Positions 35,010 through 46,680 of a stretch of 64,000 bases of DNA are shown piece after piece. The notes under the pieces are model-generated. The model was not told the origin of the DNA, did not search any database, and saw only the letters and a program-made list of their open reading frames with translations. The number at the start of each line of letters is the position of its first letter. Positions within the stretch are counted from its first letter, which is position 1. The translations under genes were made by a program, and so were the position numbers. This DNA comes from Notospermus geniculatus (lineage: Eukaryota > Nemertea > Pilidiophora > Heteronemertea > Lineidae). The stretch is taken from contig NMRB01000794.1 in the NCBI GenBank assembly GCA_002633025.1, forward strand, positions 122,349 to 186,348, given 5' to 3'.

Positions 35010-35130
35010 AAAGTTATTCTTGTGATACAGTGCATTGTGGGTAATGCTGTAGCAGGTCACGTGACATAAGATGGCTGCTTCAATTGATGGATAAAATTTC
35101 ACCTCACGACCTTCCAAAATGTCTGAATCT
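35010..35130. repeat. Partial duplicate of the TAGTCTCG element interior
   Basis: Matches 35655-35780 nearly base for base (GTTATTCTTGTGATACAGTG to CCAAAATGTCTGAATCTGGC) but lacks both tips. It is fused to the broken end of the tandem array, so it probably arose by a duplication or template switch. Confidence 0.75.
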
Positions 35131-35587
35131 GGCAATGAAAAAAGAGAAGATTTTACAGAAACTATTTCACAGAATCGTGCTGTAATTCATAAATACTCAA
35201 AAAATCTCTTGTTAAACAGATATTTCTGTTGAATAATGGGTTTCGTGATATATTGAAAAGTACTTTTGTAAAATGACGGAGCTTCTGTAGTTTAATGGTA
35301 ACTTCTTAATTTTAACAATACATTTACGGTCTGTACTGTTGATATACTGCACTTCCGGTCATTTTACAGGACTTCCTGTCATTTTAAAGGACTAATATTT
35401 TTTCACAGATTCGGTAATCCCAGGATGTTAGTTAGGGACCGCTTGCGCATTTGTAATTCATGTTGTAGATTTATATTTTACACGACTTCTTGAGTTGTTG
35501 GTAGTTGTATTCAAAATCGTTCCCCTTTGGAATTATAAGTAAAGCGATAAGTAAATGCTGAAACTGGTGGCTGGTTCATTGGATGCC

Positions 35588-36148
35588 TAGTCTCGCGCAG
35601 CCAGCCGTTTCGTTCCGCAGTACTGCTACACAAACGTCTGGCCCAGAACGCCGTTATTCTTGTGATACAGTGCATTGTGGGTAATGCTGTAGCAGGTCAC
35701 GTGACATAAGATGGCTGCTTCAATTGATGGATAAAATTTCACCTCACGACCTTCCAAAATGTCTGAATCTGGCAATGAATCGATCGGCGAAGTGATCTGA
35801 GACAACTTACTGGACAGCATCAACTTATCGGAGTTGAATATCAGGCTGAAAACTAAGCAGGAATTGTGTATCCGTATGGTAGAAGACGTCGAGAAATCCC
35901 AGCTGACATTATGTGGTCGTCGCCATGATGAGGTCACATGATCACTTCTCTTGCCCAATCAGCAGCCGGATTGTGATTTTCAAATGGGAGGAATCGGTGG
36001 ATGGGAATGAATGACTAGCTCTGTCCCTGATTAGCCAATCAGCATCCAGACCAGGATCATGGTCTGCTCGTAACAGAAAAAGTGGCGTTATGACCCAGAC
36101 GCTTGTTCGATCCCCAGATTCGAAACAGCGGCTGGGTGACCGAGACTA
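35588..36148. mobile_element. TAGTCTCG-tip element, 9-bp target duplication, copy 2 (561 bp)
   Basis: TTGGATGCC flanks it at 35579-35587 and 36149-36157. Compared with copy 1 it has about 140 extra bases. They carry a protein-like plus-strand stretch from ATGTCTGAATCTGGCAATG at 35759: MSESGNESIGEVI, one stop, then NLLDSINLSELNIRLKTKQE and MVEDVEKSQLTLCGRRHDE. The last part is also recognisable in copy 1. This could be the start of the lost autonomous protein or a captured host exon. Confidence 0.88.
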
Positions 36149-36269
36149 TTGGATGCCCCACTTTGCCGTTTATTTAACATATTGATTTCTCGAAACGTTT
36201 TCCCGTCTTGCTGGAAGGAAGGGATTATTGTCCCAATTTATAAAAACAAAGGTGAGAAATCTTCTAATA

Positions 36270-38198
36270 GAGTTGTTGACAACCCATAACTGTTGGGATC
36301 GACCAAACTTTCCCTCAAGTAGGCCTATGCTAATGATGTAATATGCCTATCAGGGTTACATGACTTCGGTAACATAACAGCAATGATGCAATAATAAACC
36401 CAATCCCAGAGTGGAAATCAGAAATGTCATTCTGAAATGAAGTGTGTAATCACTGAACATGTTCACCCTTTGTCCATTTTGTGTCAAGTCTTCTGGGGTT
36501 CACTGGCCAGGCTTTTTTTACCAGAGCGCAGTTTGCCCCTTTCAAACTGTTATTGAACTGTTGGGCCAGCACCGATTACACACTGAATGCACAAGTCCAC
36601 AACTGTTATGTCCCGGACTGTTGTTGTATTACTGTTGTGGTGACAGTCTGGGAAGAGTTGTTGGGAGAGTGCAGGAGGTGGCTCTGGTATAAGAAATAGA
36701 AGACAGCGATCTAAGGAATGCAGTGTGGTAACAGTAGAGGAGATAGGAGTACATGTATTCATGGAGACTCTGAAAATATAATTTGTCTAAGATCACCAAA
36801 CATCCATCATGTTTTGAAAATTGTATATGTAATCCCAACCTGAGTGAAGAACAAACGATGGTGATTTGCTGGTGTAACACCGGCCAATGTTCCTCATTTT
36901 CAGTGTTTCCTTCTATGTATTGGAGACATTGTGAAAAAAAGACAGCGTGAGAGATCATGACAATTCGATACTGCAGTACAATGGGAAGATGATTCACACG
37001 CAGAAACACTGATAAATGTTACCAAAAACAGATAAAGACCAAAAATATACCACTCTGAAACAGCCCAGCCCAAGGGTTTTAGTTATTTTTTTAAATAATA
37101 GATGGCGCATGCTCAAAAAAGTTGCAAAAATCTAAAATCTTTTGGCACCAAAATATAGGCAGGGGCACAAGGAATACTAATCACAACTTTGTTTGCAAAT
37201 CCATGCATTCCCTAATGAGTAATTAGCAATTAAAGGGTCCTGCGCCACCTATATTTAAAAAAATGAACTCAACGTGCTGGTCCATGCCAGTCTGAGGTAT
37301 AGTCATCTATTTAAAGATTGATATCTCTGAAACTAGTAGATGGATTTGATTGAATTTTATACTGCTTGTAGCCAGTGTCTAATTCTTTGACTTGGTGCAG
37401 TAACTTTCAGATCTTCCAAGTTTTTAGGGAGACAGCTGCCAATTTTACGCTTTTCAACGTTGAGAGTGGTACATTTTTGGTCTTTATCTATTTTTGATAT
37501 TACACAGGTGTGATAAAATATAATGTCCCCACCCGCCTGATGCCCCTGCATTGTTTGTCTCTAGAGTCTAATTCAATGGTGCCGCTTAATCCGTATGTAT
37601 TTTTGGGGGACATCACATATCGGGGGACATTAGATTCTACTACACAGGTGTAACAGGGATCAAAGTCCCCTGGAATCAAAGTCCGGTCTTATTGTTCAGC
37701 AAGGGATTAGAATATATATGGCTATGGAGACCATGGCCATTCGAATATAACCTTACAATAGCGAGCTAATGGGTCATATGAATAAAGACTAGTAAATGCT
37801 TTTACTTGAATTTTGCGATACAAATGCACTAGGTAATGCTTTACAAATCTGAAGTAAAAGCATTTGCTAGTCTTTATCCATATGACCCATTGTTTGGCGG
37901 ACTTGCATTCCTAGGACGTTGATTCCTGTCACACCTGTCTAGTAGGTCTGCGATCATTATTTTTCTCTCCAAGCAGTTTGAAACATGTGAGGTAAGAGCT
38001 GAAGTGAATGAAACACAACAATCACAAGCCTTTGTGACCTGACGGTGTCAGGATAATGCCATTGATCACTTGGTTGTTATGTCGCTGCTTGAGTTATTAC
38101 GACGTGATTGGTGATTACTAGGCATATAACATCATAACTTTGGGCGTATTTGGGGAAAAGTTTGGTCGTTCCGAACAGTTATTGGTTGTCAACAACTC
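36270..38198. mobile_element. 1,929-bp TA-flanked inverted-repeat element
   Basis: Tips begin GAGTTGTTGACAACC on the left and end GGTTGTCAACAACTC on the right, pairing over about 38 bases with few mismatches. TA is duplicated at 36268-36269 and 38199-38200, and the LINE frame is collinear across it. TA targets indicate the Tc1/mariner/pogo group. No transposase recognised. A hairpin element is nested at 37769-37890. Confidence 0.85.
37769..37890. mobile_element. Short hairpin element, GGGTCAT-tip family, copy 2 (122 bp)
   Basis: ATGGGTCATATGAATAAAGA and CTAGTAAATGCTTTTACTT on the left mirror AAGTAAAAGCATTTGCTAG and TCTTTATCCATATGACCCAT on the right. A related sequence at 46531-46680 runs from GCGGGCTA straight into TTGTTTGGCGGACTT, an empty site that confirms the insertion and its limits. 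Confidence 0.9.
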
Positions 38199-39253
38199 TA
38201 TTGCAAACTATCGGCCGGTCACACTCCTTAACTCACTTTCTAAACTTTTTGAACGTGTAATCTATTCCAATATTTCGGGTTATGATTTAGATAATGACCT
38301 TATTTATCATTACCAATCTGGTTTCTTAAAGGGTCATGACACACAGAAACAGTTAGCCCACATAACTGCATATAATCAAACTTAACTGGAATAATAAATC
38401 ATACATCGGGGAGTCTTCTTAGATATCGAAGGCGCTTTTGATGCTATCCCCTATCACTTGCTTATTTTTAAACTTCGATCTTATGGTTTTGGTAATAATG
38501 TACTCAATCTACTTTCCTCTTACCTCGACAGGCTCTCTTTCCGCTTGGTCGCCTGATGGGGCCATCAATAGCGGAGTTCCGCAGGGGTCAATTCTCGGGC
38601 CCCTGTTATTTTTAAGTGGGCTTTAGCCCACTTCTAGCTATCACTCTAACACTACAGGCGCAGCCATTCTCCAGTGGCGAAGGCCAGCTCCATCTATGTT
38701 CACTTCGTGTCATGCTAGAAGTATCTGCCACGGAGAGTACAAGAAGAACCATGTGTATCAATGCGCGCTAATGGAAAAAGCCAATAAATCCTGGTTACAA
38801 ATTGAAAAAGTAGTTCAGTGTCACACAGTGATACGGCCGTGGCAGTAACCGAAGCACACTTACATTTGTGTGCGCCAAATATAATTCTTCAGAGTAGTCC
38901 ATCGAACTTCTGCAAAACTGCACAATAAAAAACACGTGTTTGGATGATTTTGATTGTTGTTGACGTATATGATTTATGAAATGGAATGGAAGGATGTTAC
39001 TGTGATTTCGTTGTGAAAGCTGATCCAGGCCAGGTCGGCCTGCTGGCTCATCGCCATCAGCTGATACACGTCCTGCTAATGGAGGTGCTCGTTTCGAAGA
39101 CCTCCGACTACGTTTGCTAAATGAAGAGATACATATTGCCGCAATTTCAGAGACTGGTAGTAGACTTTAATTAGATCAATATATCAACCATTACCATAAG
39201 TTAACCGATGCTTTTTATAACCCTGGCGGAAGAGGAATGATTGTATATAATAA

Positions 39254-39408
39254 AAAAACCACCCGAGTGTGATTTCCAAGTGTGCAGAACACATGAGTGA
39301 TGGCCTTTGGCCGGGAAAATCCCGATACCGCAGGTCGAGGGATTTTCCCGGCCAAAGGCCATCACGAGTGTGTTCTGCGCACTTGGAAATTACACGAGGG
39401 TGGTTTTT
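39254..39408. mobile_element. Foldback element, about 155 bp
   Basis: Left arm AAAAACCACCCGAGTGTGAT, GATGGCCTTTGGCCGGGAAA; right arm TTTCCCGGCCAAAGGCCATC, ACACGAGGGTGGTTTTT. About 70 paired bases around a 14-base loop. It abuts the start of composite repeat copy D. Confidence 0.88.
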
Positions 39409-40322
39409 AGCTCACCGGTGAGCTTTTGTCGTCAGTCAGCGTCCGTCGTCGTCCGTCGTCGTCGTCGTCCGTTAGCAGGGCACGTTTCGTAACCGCTGGA
39501 GCTATTGATCTGAAACTTGGTACATATATACCCCTAGGTCACATGACCTATGACACCAAGTTTCAATCCGATTCGATTCTTGGCTTGGCCACCAGGTGGC
39601 GGAAACCAAAAACACAAAAAGTGCAACAACTCCTGAACTAATGACTGGATCTTCTCCAAATTTGTATCATAGGTGCACCTAATTAGAGACATAACATATG
39701 TAACGGGTTTTTGATTTGACCTACTTTTCAAGGTCACAGAGGTCAAAGTTCGACAAAAGTAACGAACCTGCGACAGTTCTTAATTATTTCACCGAGAGTC
39801 TTCATATCTTGCATAAATATGTATTGGAGGGGCACCTTCAAAAATACCGAGTTTCGGCCCGATCGGACATCCAATATGGCCGCCAGGTGGCGTAACCTGA
39901 AAATCATCCAAGTGCTAAAACTCAGGAACGGCTTGACCCAGAGTGCTCAAACTTGACATTTACCTTCCTCTTGATGACCTTTACATGCACGTCAAATTTC
40001 GGCCTGATTAAACTTCCAATATGGCCGCCAGTGGCGTAACCCGAAAATCATAAAATGTGCTATAACTCAGGAACGACTTGACCCAGAGCGCTCAAATGTG
40101 CTATGTGGCTCCCTCTAGATGACCTTTAATTATGTGCATGTGACGTTTTGGCCCGATCGGACATCCAATATGGCCGCCAGGTGCCATAACCCCAAAATCA
40201 TTGAAGTCCTAAAACTTGGGAATGACTTGACCCAGATTGCTCATTACTGACATACATCTCTCTCTGTCATTACGCTGTTATGTTCAAACGGGTGAGCACA
40301 TGGTCCATGGACCATTTCATTT
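39409..40322 (+). repeat. Composite repeat, most complete copy D
   Basis: Runs from TAGCTCACCGGTGAGCTTTT to CGGGTGAGCACATGGTCCAT. It opens with GTCCGTCGTCGTCCGTCGTC-like runs. A module with CCAATATGGCCGCCAGGTGG, AACTCAGGAACG and TTGACCCAGAG occurs three times (about 39860, 40015, 40165). No conserved frame. It serves as the reference for copies A, B and C. Confidence 0.82.
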
Positions 40323-41549
40323 ATTTATCATATACCCGAAAACAACTTGTATTATCCACAATAAGCACAAGAAATGACTTAAAATACTCAACTGATGACA
40401 CCTGTATCACCGCCCGCCCAAAACTTTGTGTTACTGCGCGAATGTTGACGAAGTGAGCCGCCGGGGTGAGACGGTTCTTTCAGAAAGTGAGCCAAGATGT
40501 AGATCCCCAAAGCGTTGTTAGTAAACCATCTTTGTTTTGGGGATTCGATACCTTAGTCTTGAGATCTTCTCGCCAGAGCCCTGTGGGCCTAACGGCCAGG
40601 AAGGATCATCTTGTAGCCTAACATGATCAAACCGTACGGCGAAATTTTGGCAATTTTGAACCAATCGCATGACGTCTTGCGTGGTGTTGCGGCATGAGCA
40701 AATCCCTTGGTCACGTCAACGACATGACGTCACGACGTCGAACGTCGTTGGATGTTTGTCGACTCTGTTGGCCATGACTACCATTGAGCACGCTGTACAT
40801 TACACGTTTCCAGGGACTGTATTGTTCGAAAAGACATGTCGCGGGATATTCATTTTGCCTTCTAAATATTGTAATCAGTTGTAAATTTGTTATTCATTCA
40901 ATCATGGCAGTGTTTTTAGTGTATCCACCCCAACTGGGCTGGCTGGACGGGCATCCCGATTGTGTGACGTCATAGGCCTACCGCGATCAGACAGAGGGGA
41001 AAAGTAGTGCAAAAGTATTTTTCGTCTACAACAATGGAATTCTTGGGAATCTCGGATCACCCTCTCAGCAATTTCGTGTTTATTTCACAAAATGAACATT
41101 GAGTTGACATGTTTTCCTGCCAGGAACATTATTTGAAATGTAAGTGATGAATCTTGTTCGTCGCACCGAGTTTGGATGCGTTTTTGTCGGTTGAAATGGC
41201 CATTTCTGCTGTTCATCGGCGCCAACAATGGAAAGTCCGGAACACACACGTGTGTTCCGGGAAAATTTATCACCCTCCCGGATCGCCCGCTCAGTTGAAC
41301 GGAACACCCTCTTCACAATTTCATGTATATTTTGCATACTAGTTGACGGATTGAGATGAAAACAGCCAGAAACATTCTTTAGATGACAAGTAATGCATCA
41401 GGTTTGTCCTGCTCAAATCGGACAGTTCTTTTCGGCAAAAATTGGCACTTTAAGTTTGACTTGCTCGGATCTCACGGAGCTTGGTAGGCCTATATGATAA
41501 ATTCATGAGTCCCTTAGGCGGTGGAGATCGATGATGCTGAAAGGAGCCG
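40323..41549. other. No recognised gene
   Basis: Ordinary sequence. Contains a GACGT-rich patch with one TGACGTCA palindrome at 40725-40732 and several short frames without motifs. Confidence 0.3.
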
Positions 41550-41583
41550 TCCATCGTCCATCATCCACCGTCCATCGTCCATG
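41550..41583. repeat. Five-copy degenerate heptamer array
   Basis: TCCATCG, TCCATCA, TCCACCG, TCCATCG and TCCATG follow each other in perfect 7-base phase. The consensus is a rotation and close variant of the heptamer that fills 1-3933. Confidence 0.9.
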
Positions 41584-41587
41584 TTTC

Positions 41588-41680
41588 TCGAATACCCGAA
41601 AATCCGTCCCAGGCCGCAACGTCGCAAAAAAACACCGATGTCAAGATATCCTCCGGCGGCTGCTGTATTTGTGAGGGAGG
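41588..41680. repeat. Dispersed repeat, reverse partner of 25618-25712
   Basis: CCGCAACGTCGCAAAAA and GATGTCAAGATATCCTCCG are the reverse complement of words near 25635-25675. The heptamer array directly abuts it. Confidence 0.7.
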
Positions 41681-42220
41681 CATGATATGATACAAACTGT
41701 AGTAAGCGGTCTTCAAAATAGCTCCATGAATCGATTGGCTTGTAGATCGAACATGATGTGGATATGAAGGTTTGGTAATTCACAATTAGGAACACACTTA
41801 TCATTGTAGAATAATGAATTCTATTCAGTAAAGCGAACATTTTTTTTCTGAAACTGTGAAGTCATTCATTGTCGAGGTATTTAAGAGGTTTACCTCACAG
41901 AAAGTGTCAATCGGAAGTTAAACCCTCCTCAAAAGACTCCATGTTAATGTACCGGTACATCTTCACTCCCTACAGCCTTTAATCGTGCACAGAATGAGTT
42001 GTTTCAAGCTTCACTCACCAGTGTAACATCTGCCAGTGTCTACCGCATGCCAAAGTTTCCCCATATTGTTTGGCAAACGCTGGTAGAGATTGAGATGTTT
42101 CTCTGTTTGTCGAGTTGCAGATTACTCCGTCAGACAATGGTGCAGGGGAACGCTTGTAGGTGAGGAATATTCAAAAACATCACACCTGCCATCCTAGGGT
42201 CCTACGATATCTACACACCC

Positions 42221-42456
42221 GTATACTCTAAACTCCCACTTACCTGTCCCATTCCTGAACTCGGAAAAGTGACTAAATCCTAAGTTGAAGATAACGGGGT
42301 GGGGGTATGATCAGAAACATTATAAAATGTCCTGTCCACTTACTTGTCCCACTCCCGAGCCTGGCAAAGAATGACAGCGTGCGATATTTCAACTCAGGAT
42401 TTGGTCATGTTTTCCGAGATCAGGAATGGGACAGGTAAGTGGGAGTTTAGAGTATA
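42221..42456. mobile_element. Inverted-repeat element, about 236 bp
   Basis: GTATACTCTAAACTCCCACT and TACCTGTCCCATTCCTGA at the left, TCAGGAATGGGACAGGTA and AGTGGGAGTTTAGAGTATA at the right; the arms pair over about 65 bases. Non-coding, MITE-like. Confidence 0.85.
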
Positions 42457-42864
42457 TACTGGCTATAATTTGCTGAGCGTTGTTTTGAAAATTTACATTG
42501 GTTCACTTGATCGTCCGTTAGTGAGAGAAGGTTACCTCATGCACGTCACTGCGGCATAATTAAGAAGTGTATGTATTGGATGACTAAACTGCAACACCTG
42601 ACGAGTTAATTAATAACCGAAGATATCATAGTCTCTGAACTGATCAGCTCTGTAGCCATTGTCAATATCGGACAATTTATGACAATGTAGTGAATATGTT
42701 GATTGCTATAAATACACGACTTCTTTCCATTGTTTCTATTGATTTTGTATACTGTTGATTTCATGGCACGACTGAAGCAAGCGATCTAAATGGAGTTTTG
42801 ATGTTGTGGACGGGAATATTGAGATTTCGATTTTGTTTACTGGTATTGATCGGGGTCTCTATGT

Positions 42865-43075
42865 GTTTATCACAACATGTACAGTCATTGACATAGGTTT
42901 ATCTCCACCTGATAGGCCTAACTTGAATATTTCATATGTTACTAAGCCAATTTTAAAACGTTTTGTTCCACATGAAAGTACATTGTGTTGGTCATATTTC
43001 TGCGTCAAAAGTTTGCAAATTTGGAAACATCGAAATTACGTAATATCAAATTCTTACCAAAAAGCTATTTTTCGT
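42865..43075 (+). repeat. Fragment of the 44-kb inverted-repeat element family
   Basis: Shares CATGTACAGTCATTGACAT, TTTATCTCCACCTGATA, GTTGGTCATATTTCTGCGTC and the following order with 44280-44410, with moderate divergence. Confidence 0.72.
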
Positions 43076-44158
43076 AATAGCCCGTTTTTCGCTACTTTTT
43101 TATTTGCATGGTTTCGTTCATTTTATATCACTGTGTTCTACTCATCGGGGCCTTTCATAATACATTACTAGCACAACCCGCGCTCCGCGCGAGATGTCGA
43201 ACGGTATTTGTGTTTGAATGTGGAATAATTAGTGATCGGGTCTGTGATAACCCGGCAATGTATGGAGATGTGTCACAATCCACATCCTGGGCACTAAGAA
43301 AAGTCACAAGAAGCAGGGCATCCTGGAACTCCACGTGTATTGGCTACGTCATAAAGACTACGCCACTACCCCTGGAAGCTTTCGCATGAATTTCTGTATT
43401 GCGCCACATCGGGAAATCAATGTACCAATCAGAGCCCTCCTGAGATTTGACCGTTAACCTCGCCTTCAGGTTTTGGCATGATACAACTAACTCTTCAGTA
43501 GCAGAATCTGCTTGCGTAGGAACTAGGAACGAGGTAACACAAAACAACATGGCGAATGCTGCAGCATGACAGCGGACGATTCGCGATTTCAAGGCCTGAT
43601 TTTCCGGATTCAGAGTTTGAATCTGCTGCAACGACAGGCATTGGATACTTTTATTGATGGAAAGAAAGTACTCGTGAGTACAAAAATGGGAAGCAGCCCG
43701 TGAATTGTACCAGTCGGGGCTCTTGTCAGCCCACATGTACTTGCTAAGCCGTGAATTCTATTAGCTCTTCCATCGATTATTCGTACGGGGATGTCTTGGT
43801 AAAGGGGATTTCTTCCAATTAATGGTTAAAAATAATGATTAAGTAGCAGTTCCGAAATGATGAGATAAGTCAATAAACACTATATAATGGCATATCTATT
43901 TGAAATAAAAACACTAAATGTGATGGTGCCAAATGCGTATTGAACGGAGGGGTGGTAACAGAACAGCCAGTGAAATACAGGTGACGACTGCGAAAGATGC
44001 CAATGGTTTGTGCGAGCGTAGTCGGAGGGCGGAGCGATGTCACAACCCTTGGTAGCCAAGATGGAAGCAGGGTGCCCGGCCGGGCACCAAGGCTCCAGAA
44101 AATGTGTCGAGCCCTGATGTAACACGCGAACAGTAGCAGATCAATGCGCCGGTAATCT

Positions 44159-45336
44159 AAAGGCCCGTTTAGACGATCATACATTTGTTCAAAACATCGT
44201 CATGCATTTTGTAGGATGATGTTCATGGAGGAATGTATGATTGTCTAGACCATTTTCCCAACAAACCTGAACACCATCAAACATGTACAGTCATGGACAT
44301 TAGTTTATCTACACCTGATACTTTGAATATTTCAAATATTACTGAGCCAATTTTAACACGGTTTGTTGCATATGAAAATATATCTTGTTGGTCATATTTC
44401 TGCATCAAAATTTTCGAAATTTGAAAGTAATTATGTAATAGCTCATCAGAAAAAAACACTAAAAATCAAACTTTTTATTACGTAATATTTTTGTGATTTT
44501 TGTTGCAGATGTGATAGAGTGGACCTTTTTAAGGGTTTTGGGCGTTGTTTCATCAAAATATGTTGAGTGGTTACTGAGATACTTGAGATTATCAAAATTT
44601 TGATATTTTGATATTTTCGTGTTTTGTAGGAAATTTTGGTGCCATTAGATAAAGCTAACCTCAGAAAATAGATTTACAAAATTTTGGAACTTTTTGCCTC
44701 AACTGAGCAGAAATATTGCGTATTTTTCAAAGTATCAAAATGTTGATATTTTGAAAAACATGCTTAACTTCTAACCAGTTTCGGCTAAACGTTCCAAAAC
44801 GTCATACTTCGTGGTTTTTAGGTGAGCTCTCTCTACTGATATCAAAATTTTGTGAAAAATTGAAAAATCTCAAATTATCGAAATTTTGATAATCTCAAAT
44901 ATCTCAGCAACCACTCAACATATTTTGATGAAACAAAGTCCATGATACTTAGAACGTTCTACTCTATCAAAGCTGCAACAAAAGTCACAAAAAAGTTACG
45001 TAATAAAAATGTTGATTTTTAGGATTTTTTTCTGGTGCGCTATTACGTAATTACAATAGTTCCAAATTTTCAAAATTTTGGTGCAGAAATATGACCAACA
45101 AGATGTACTTTCATATGGAACAAACCGTGTTAAAATCGGCCCACAAATACTTGAAATATTCAAAGTATCAGGTGTAGATAAACTAATGTCCATGACTGTA
45201 CATGTGTGATGATGTTCAAATTTTTAGCTGCATTGTGTAGACAGAAATCCACAACAAGCTTGGACGTCATCATACATCATCATACAAATGTATGCTGATG
45301 TTTTGTACAAAATGTATGATCGTGTAAACGGGCCTT
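44159..45336. mobile_element. 1.18-kb foldback element with AAGGCCCGTTTA tips
   Basis: Left tip AAAGGCCCGTTTAGACGATC and right tip GATCGTGTAAACGGGCCTT, with long subterminal arms (44275-44610 against 44885-45205) that pair imperfectly. TAAA and TTAA at the ends suggest a TTAA-type target. The tip is shared with the otherwise unrelated 47197-47517 element. The centre is AT-rich and non-coding. Confidence 0.82.
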
Positions 45337-45514
45337 AACAACCCTTTTGTTGATCACTCAGCGACTTCCGACGGGTTTTCGTCGTCGTAGACCGCCACAG
45401 AAATTTCAACATCAAACTGTCTGCAGGATAGATGCACACAAATGCTAGGCCTAGGGGCTACAATACATAGGCCTATATAGGCCTGCATGTGCATGCACAG
45501 GCCTGCCCTAGGCC

Positions 45515-45565
45515 TGTGTGTCCGGAAATAAATTAGGCTTAGGCCTAATCTATTTCCGGACACAC
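45515..45565. other. 51-bp near-perfect hairpin
   Basis: GTGTGTCCGGAAATAAATTA pairs with TAATCTATTTCCGGACACAC around GGCTTAGGCC. It is a small foldback in a TAGGCCTA-rich stretch (45440-45550). Confidence 0.75.
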
Positions 45566-45682
45566 ATTGGCACCAATTGTACGAACGTAGTCAACAAAAT
45601 TGTCTTTTAGAATTCATTTCAAAGTGTTGTGTCCTTTCAATTTATTTATCTTCGTCATGTGTTGACACTTCATAGATGAAAT

Positions 45683-46422
45683 GGGTAACCCTAAAGGTTA
45701 CCCTGGACGATCCTGGGTAAACTTTAGGGCACTAAAGTTTACCCAGTTTGAATCGCGGACATTTTCACCTGCGGTCGAGGATCTTGAAAACGGCACTTCA
45801 GTCATATGTCAGTGCACGAAATCCATTAAATCGGCAAACAAAAGGCAGCTGATAACGTCACTCGTGTTGCTGCGGAGGATTTGCAGATGTATTTCAATTC
45901 GTTTGCATCTTATAGGGACGGTCAGTTCACATCTAAAGGTCGAGAAATCAAAAAGAAAATGGTTAAGGTCGTGAAAGGAAAATACGAACTGCGTGACGGT
46001 GTAACTGCAGTGGCTAGTTCGGGATGAACTTATATGCACTGGCGCGGGAAATTGCCAGCGGCGCTGTGGGGGCATGGGCACCTGTAGGCTATCGCTGGTG
46101 AGTAGGTACAACAAATGTACAAGACGTCCGTTATACATGTTATATATAGATAGCCCGGATAGAGAGCTAAGGTACATTTTGTTGCTCACAAGGTAGGCCT
46201 AAAGTTGGGACAACATGCACCACCATGACGACAGACACCGTGCGATGAGGAATTTTCGTGTGTTGCTACATTGAAAACATACCAATTTCAACCTCGACCG
46301 CAGGTGAAAAAGTGCGCAAATTTCAAACTGGGTAAACTTTAGTGCCCGAAGTTTACCCAGGATGGTCCTGGGTAGCTTTTAGGGTTACCCAGGTTGGTCC
46401 TGGGTAAACTTTAGGGTTACCC
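45683..46422. mobile_element. Inverted-repeat element with modular arms
   Basis: Arms of about 105 bases (45683-45790 and 46285-46391) are inverted copies. Each arm is itself made of alternating GGGTAAACTTTAGGG and CCCTAAAGTTTACCC-like modules, and the right end has one extra module (46392-46422). Interior non-coding. Confidence 0.8.
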
Positions 46423-46530
46423 AGGACGACATCTACCGATTCGGCTGTACGAGCACAATTCCAACTGCTTCAGTGAGACATGCTCATCAGCAAACCAAAT
46501 ATAGGCAAATGCATAGAAAAAATACCAATA

Positions 46531-46680
46531 CCGGTGTGACTGGAATCAAAGTTCGGTCCTATTGTTCAGCGAGGCATTACAATATATATGGCTATAGAGA
46601 CTATGATCAGTCGAATATAACATTACACTAGCGGGCTATTGTTTGGCGGACTTTCATTCGTAGTGTAGTCGCCTCTGTGC
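46531..46680 (+). repeat. Repeat matching part of the 36270-38198 element (empty site)
   Basis: GGAATCAAAGTTCGGTCCTA to TTGTTTGGCGGACTT parallels 37665-37910 but lacks the 122-bp hairpin there. A further shared block, CCTAGGACGTTGATTCCTGTCA-like, appears near 47650. Confidence 0.75.

Larger units (their letters stand above)
35530..38625 (+). pseudogene. LINE reverse-transcriptase remnant, split by two insertions
   Basis: Three collinear pieces on the plus strand: 35530-35587 (MLKLVAGS region), 36149-36269 (LFNILISRNVFPSCWKEGII and PIYKNKGEK) and 38199-38625 (IANYRPVTLLNSLSKLFERV, then LDIEGAFDAIPYHLL and SGVPQGSILGPLLF). These are RT finger and palm motifs of a Jockey/CR1-type LINE. One break holds the 561-bp TAGTCTCG element, the other the 1,929-bp TA-flanked element, each with a target duplication. 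Stops and frameshifts occur in all parts. The frame ends at a short palindrome AGTGGGCTTTAGCCCACT near 38612-38631, another repeat edge. Confidence 0.82.

Noticed and set aside
40720-40755. CRE-type promoter at a TGACGTCA palindrome
   Set aside because: Single palindrome in a GACGT-rich patch with no gene downstream; such words recur by chance and in repeats here (31806, 40964).
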